DNA of 64,000 nt from the NCBI RefSeq assembly GCF_019216885.1, contig NZ_JAAQRC020000001.1, forward strand, positions 4,312,001 through 4,376,000. Direction: 5' to 3'. Below, one piece after another: positions 62,440 through 64,000 of this stretch. The notes beneath the pieces were generated by a model, which worked only from the letters and a program-made list of their open reading frames with translations, ran no database searches and was not told the DNA's origin. This DNA is from Methylobacterium sp. SyP6R (GTDB lineage: Bacteria; Pseudomonadota; Alphaproteobacteria; Rhizobiales; Beijerinckiaceae). The position numbers were made by a program, and so were the translations under genes. Every line of letters begins with the position of its first letter. The stretch's first letter is position 1.

Positions 62440-62787
62440 TCAGGCTTCGGCCGAGGCCGCGAAGGCGTCGAGGGCGCGGGTGCCGTAGACGATGGCCGCT
62501 CCCGCCCCGAGGCTCGCGGCGCCCCCGAGCGCCTCGGCCAGCTCCGCGTGCGTCGCGCCGAGCTTGCTGGCGGCGTCGGCGTGGACGGTGATGCCGCCAT
62601 CGCAGCGCAGCGTCACCGCGACGGCGACCGCGATCAGTTCGCGCACCTCGGCTTCGAGGTGATTGGTCTTCTGCCCCGCCGCGCTCAGTGCGCCGTAGTC
62701 CCCGATCGTCTCCGGGCTGAGCTTGGCGAACCCGCCGACACCGGCCGTCACCTGCTGCCGGTAGAGGTTCCAATCCATCATGTGCAT
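62440..62787 (-). CDS. Carboxymuconolactone decarboxylase/AhpD-like protein, one active Cys lost
   Basis: Helical protein of 115 residues. It shows ELIAVAVAVTLRCDGGITVHADAASKLGAT and ALGGAASLGAGAAIVYGTRALDAF, typical of small AhpD/CMD proteins (read in pieces). The usual redox motif CDxCxxxH here reads CDGGITVH: the second Cys is Gly, so disulfide-based peroxidase activity is doubtful. Start at 62787 with GGGGAA upstream; earlier in-frame ATG at 62832 is less likely. Confidence 0.85.
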   Translation of the reverse strand: MHMMDWNLYRQQVTAGVGGFAKLSPETIGDYGALSAAGQKTNHLEAEVRELIAVAVAVTLRCDGGITVHADAASKLGATHAELAEALGGAASLGAGAAIVYGTRALDAFAASAEA

Positions 62788-63224
62788 GTCGCTGTTCCCC
62801 CGGAGTGCAGCTGGCGGCTCGTCCATGGCCATCAGGGCTAAGCGGTCCGGCGGCCGCGGTCGTGAGAGGCGTCGTGAGACGTCGTGAGGGAGTGTACGGC
62901 ACCGCTTCTCATGCCTCTCGGGCGCTCGCAGGTCCGAGGATGGCGGGGCGGATGCGACATCGGCGACCGGCCGGGATCGGCGGGAAGGCCGCGTATCGCC
63001 GAGGACGGATCAAGCGGAGCTGCGACCCGGAATCGTGCCGGGTCAGGCCGACGCGAGCCGGCGCAGCCTCGTTGCGTCGTCACTCCACGATGCGGCATAT
63101 GCCGGGCGCAGGCCGGGCTGCGGCACCTTCATGCCACGGCCTGCACGAGAGCAACGGCCGTGACGCCGACGAGCAGGGATCCCTCCCGTCGGCGTATCGC
63201 TCGAATGTCGGGTCCTGCTGTCGC
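62788..63224. other. Gene-poor region
   Basis: 437 bp between two minus-strand genes with no supported gene, repeat or hairpin beyond the expected promoter of the AhpD-like gene. Open frames here look like composition artefacts. Confidence 0.5.
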
Positions 63225-64000
63225 TCAGGCCCCGGCGAGCTTCGTGTTGGCGACCGGTAGCGACCGGATCCGCTGCCCGGTCAGCGCCGCGATGGCGTTG
63301 AGGATCGCCGGGGGCACGCCCGGCAGGCCCGGCTCGCCGACGCCGCCCATCGGGGCGCCGCTCTCGACGATGCGGACATGGACCGCCGGCATGTGCTCGC
63401 GGCGCAGGATCGGGTAGGTGTCGAAGTTCTGCGACTGGCGCAGGCCGTCGCGGTAGACGATCTGCTCGAACAGCACCGAGGAGGTGCCGAGCGCGGCCGC
63501 CGACTCGACCTGCGCCTTCACGATCGCCGGGTTGACGACCGAGCCCGGATCGAAGGCGATCCAGAGATTGTGCACCCGGGCCTCACCGCCCTCGACCGAG
63601 ACTTCCGCGATCGTCGCGGTCTCCGACCCGAAGGGCGAGGCGAGCGAGATACCGCGCGCCCTCCGGCCAGCACCGGCCGCGTAGGGGCCGCGCCGCCAGC
63701 CGCCGGCGAGGTCGGCGACCTCGCGCAGGAGCCGCTGGTGGCGCGGCTTGTCCTTCAGGAGCGTCATCCGGAGTTCGAACGGGTCGTGCCCGCCGGCCAG
63801 CGCCACCTCGTCGAGGAAACTCTCGTAGAAGGTATCGTTCATCGAGTGGCCGACCGAGCGCCAGAACGCGATCGTCACCGGATGGGCGACCTTGGTGAAG
63901 GTCATCCGGCGGTTCGCGATCGCGTAGGGCTTCTCGACGATGCCCTCGACGGCGGAAGGGTCGACCGGCGTCTTCATCAGGGCACCGAAGTAGCGGCCGA
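63225..64000 (-). CDS. Molybdopterin-binding subunit of xanthine-dehydrogenase-family oxidoreductase (IorB-like), 5' end cut
   Basis: C-terminal ~258 residues of a large subunit; the reading frame continues to the window edge (GRYFGALMKTPVDPSAVEG). It includes RSVGHSMNDTFYESFLDEVALAGGHDPFELR (read in pieces), the cofactor-side GIAFDPG-like LWIAFDPGSVVNPA, and the catalytic Glu in GGVGEPGLPGVPPAILNAI. It resembles isoquinoline 1-oxidoreductase beta or a related aldehyde oxidase; substrate unknown. The small 2Fe-2S subunit is probably beyond the right edge. Confidence 0.88.
   Translation of the reverse strand, partial: GRYFGALMKTPVDPSAVEGIVEKPYAIANRRMTFTKVAHPVTIAFWRSVGHSMNDTFYESFLDEVALAGGHDPFELRMTLLKDKPRHQRLLREVADLAGGWRRGPYAAGAGRRARGISLASPFGSETATIAEVSVEGGEARVHNLWIAFDPGSVVNPAIVKAQVESAAALGTSSVLFEQIVYRDGLRQSQNFDTYPILRREHMPAVHVRIVESGAPMGGVGEPGLPGVPPAILNAIAALTGQRIRSLPVANTKLAGA

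Overview
The window is high-GC DNA whose gene content and intergenic palindromes fit an alphaproteobacterium of the Methylobacterium type. I infer this from family resemblance, not a database match. About 45 protein-coding genes can be supported. I saw no rRNA, tRNA or CRISPR array.

Layout. 1-6411 (minus): a urea/short-chain-amide type ABC importer (binding protein, two permeases, two ATPases) leading into an amidase cut by the left edge. 6715-9255 (plus): a nitrate/sulfonate/taurine-type importer. 9586-12975 (minus): a large secreted RTX protein with lipase, VWA and Calx-beta modules whose 5' third is AT-rich. 13411-17716: a pentapeptide-repeat membrane protein, a GntR regulator, a DapA-family aldolase and two genes that each look internally deleted in frame (a TcuA-like flavoprotein and a LysE exporter). 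18217-23770: a compact island with a TIR-domain protein, two paralogous SPFH-like proteins and a small membrane protein in one operon, facing a nucleoside-deoxyribosyltransferase-like protein. This is the best candidate for an undescribed, possibly immune, system. 24270-27948: a sortase, its LPxTG-like VIT/VWA substrate and an XRE regulator.

28921-50155 is an almost complete glycine betaine regulon. It holds ProVWX-type uptake, a GbdR-like AraC/GATase regulator, sarcosine oxidase soxBDAG with sdaA on the plus strand, and gbcA-gbcB-dgcA-dgcB-etfA-etfB on the minus strand. Together they take betaine through dimethylglycine and sarcosine to glycine, and serine to pyruvate; only serine hydroxymethyltransferase is missing here. 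50315-57457 holds a DUF2252 protein, an acyl-CoA synthetase, an alpha/beta hydrolase, a DUF1275 membrane protein, an alginate-export-type porin and a VOC protein. 57958-60832 is an isochorismatase / XapX / amidohydrolase cluster. The right end has an uncharacterised protein, an AhpD-like protein and the C-terminus of a molybdenum hydroxylase.

The intergenic space is rich in palindromic repeats: four full copies and one remnant of a ~120 bp family (A), three copies of a G+C-rich family (B), and two copies of a 56 bp family (C). Two of the family-B copies have been split by MITE-like insertions; one of these shows a clear 9 bp target duplication.
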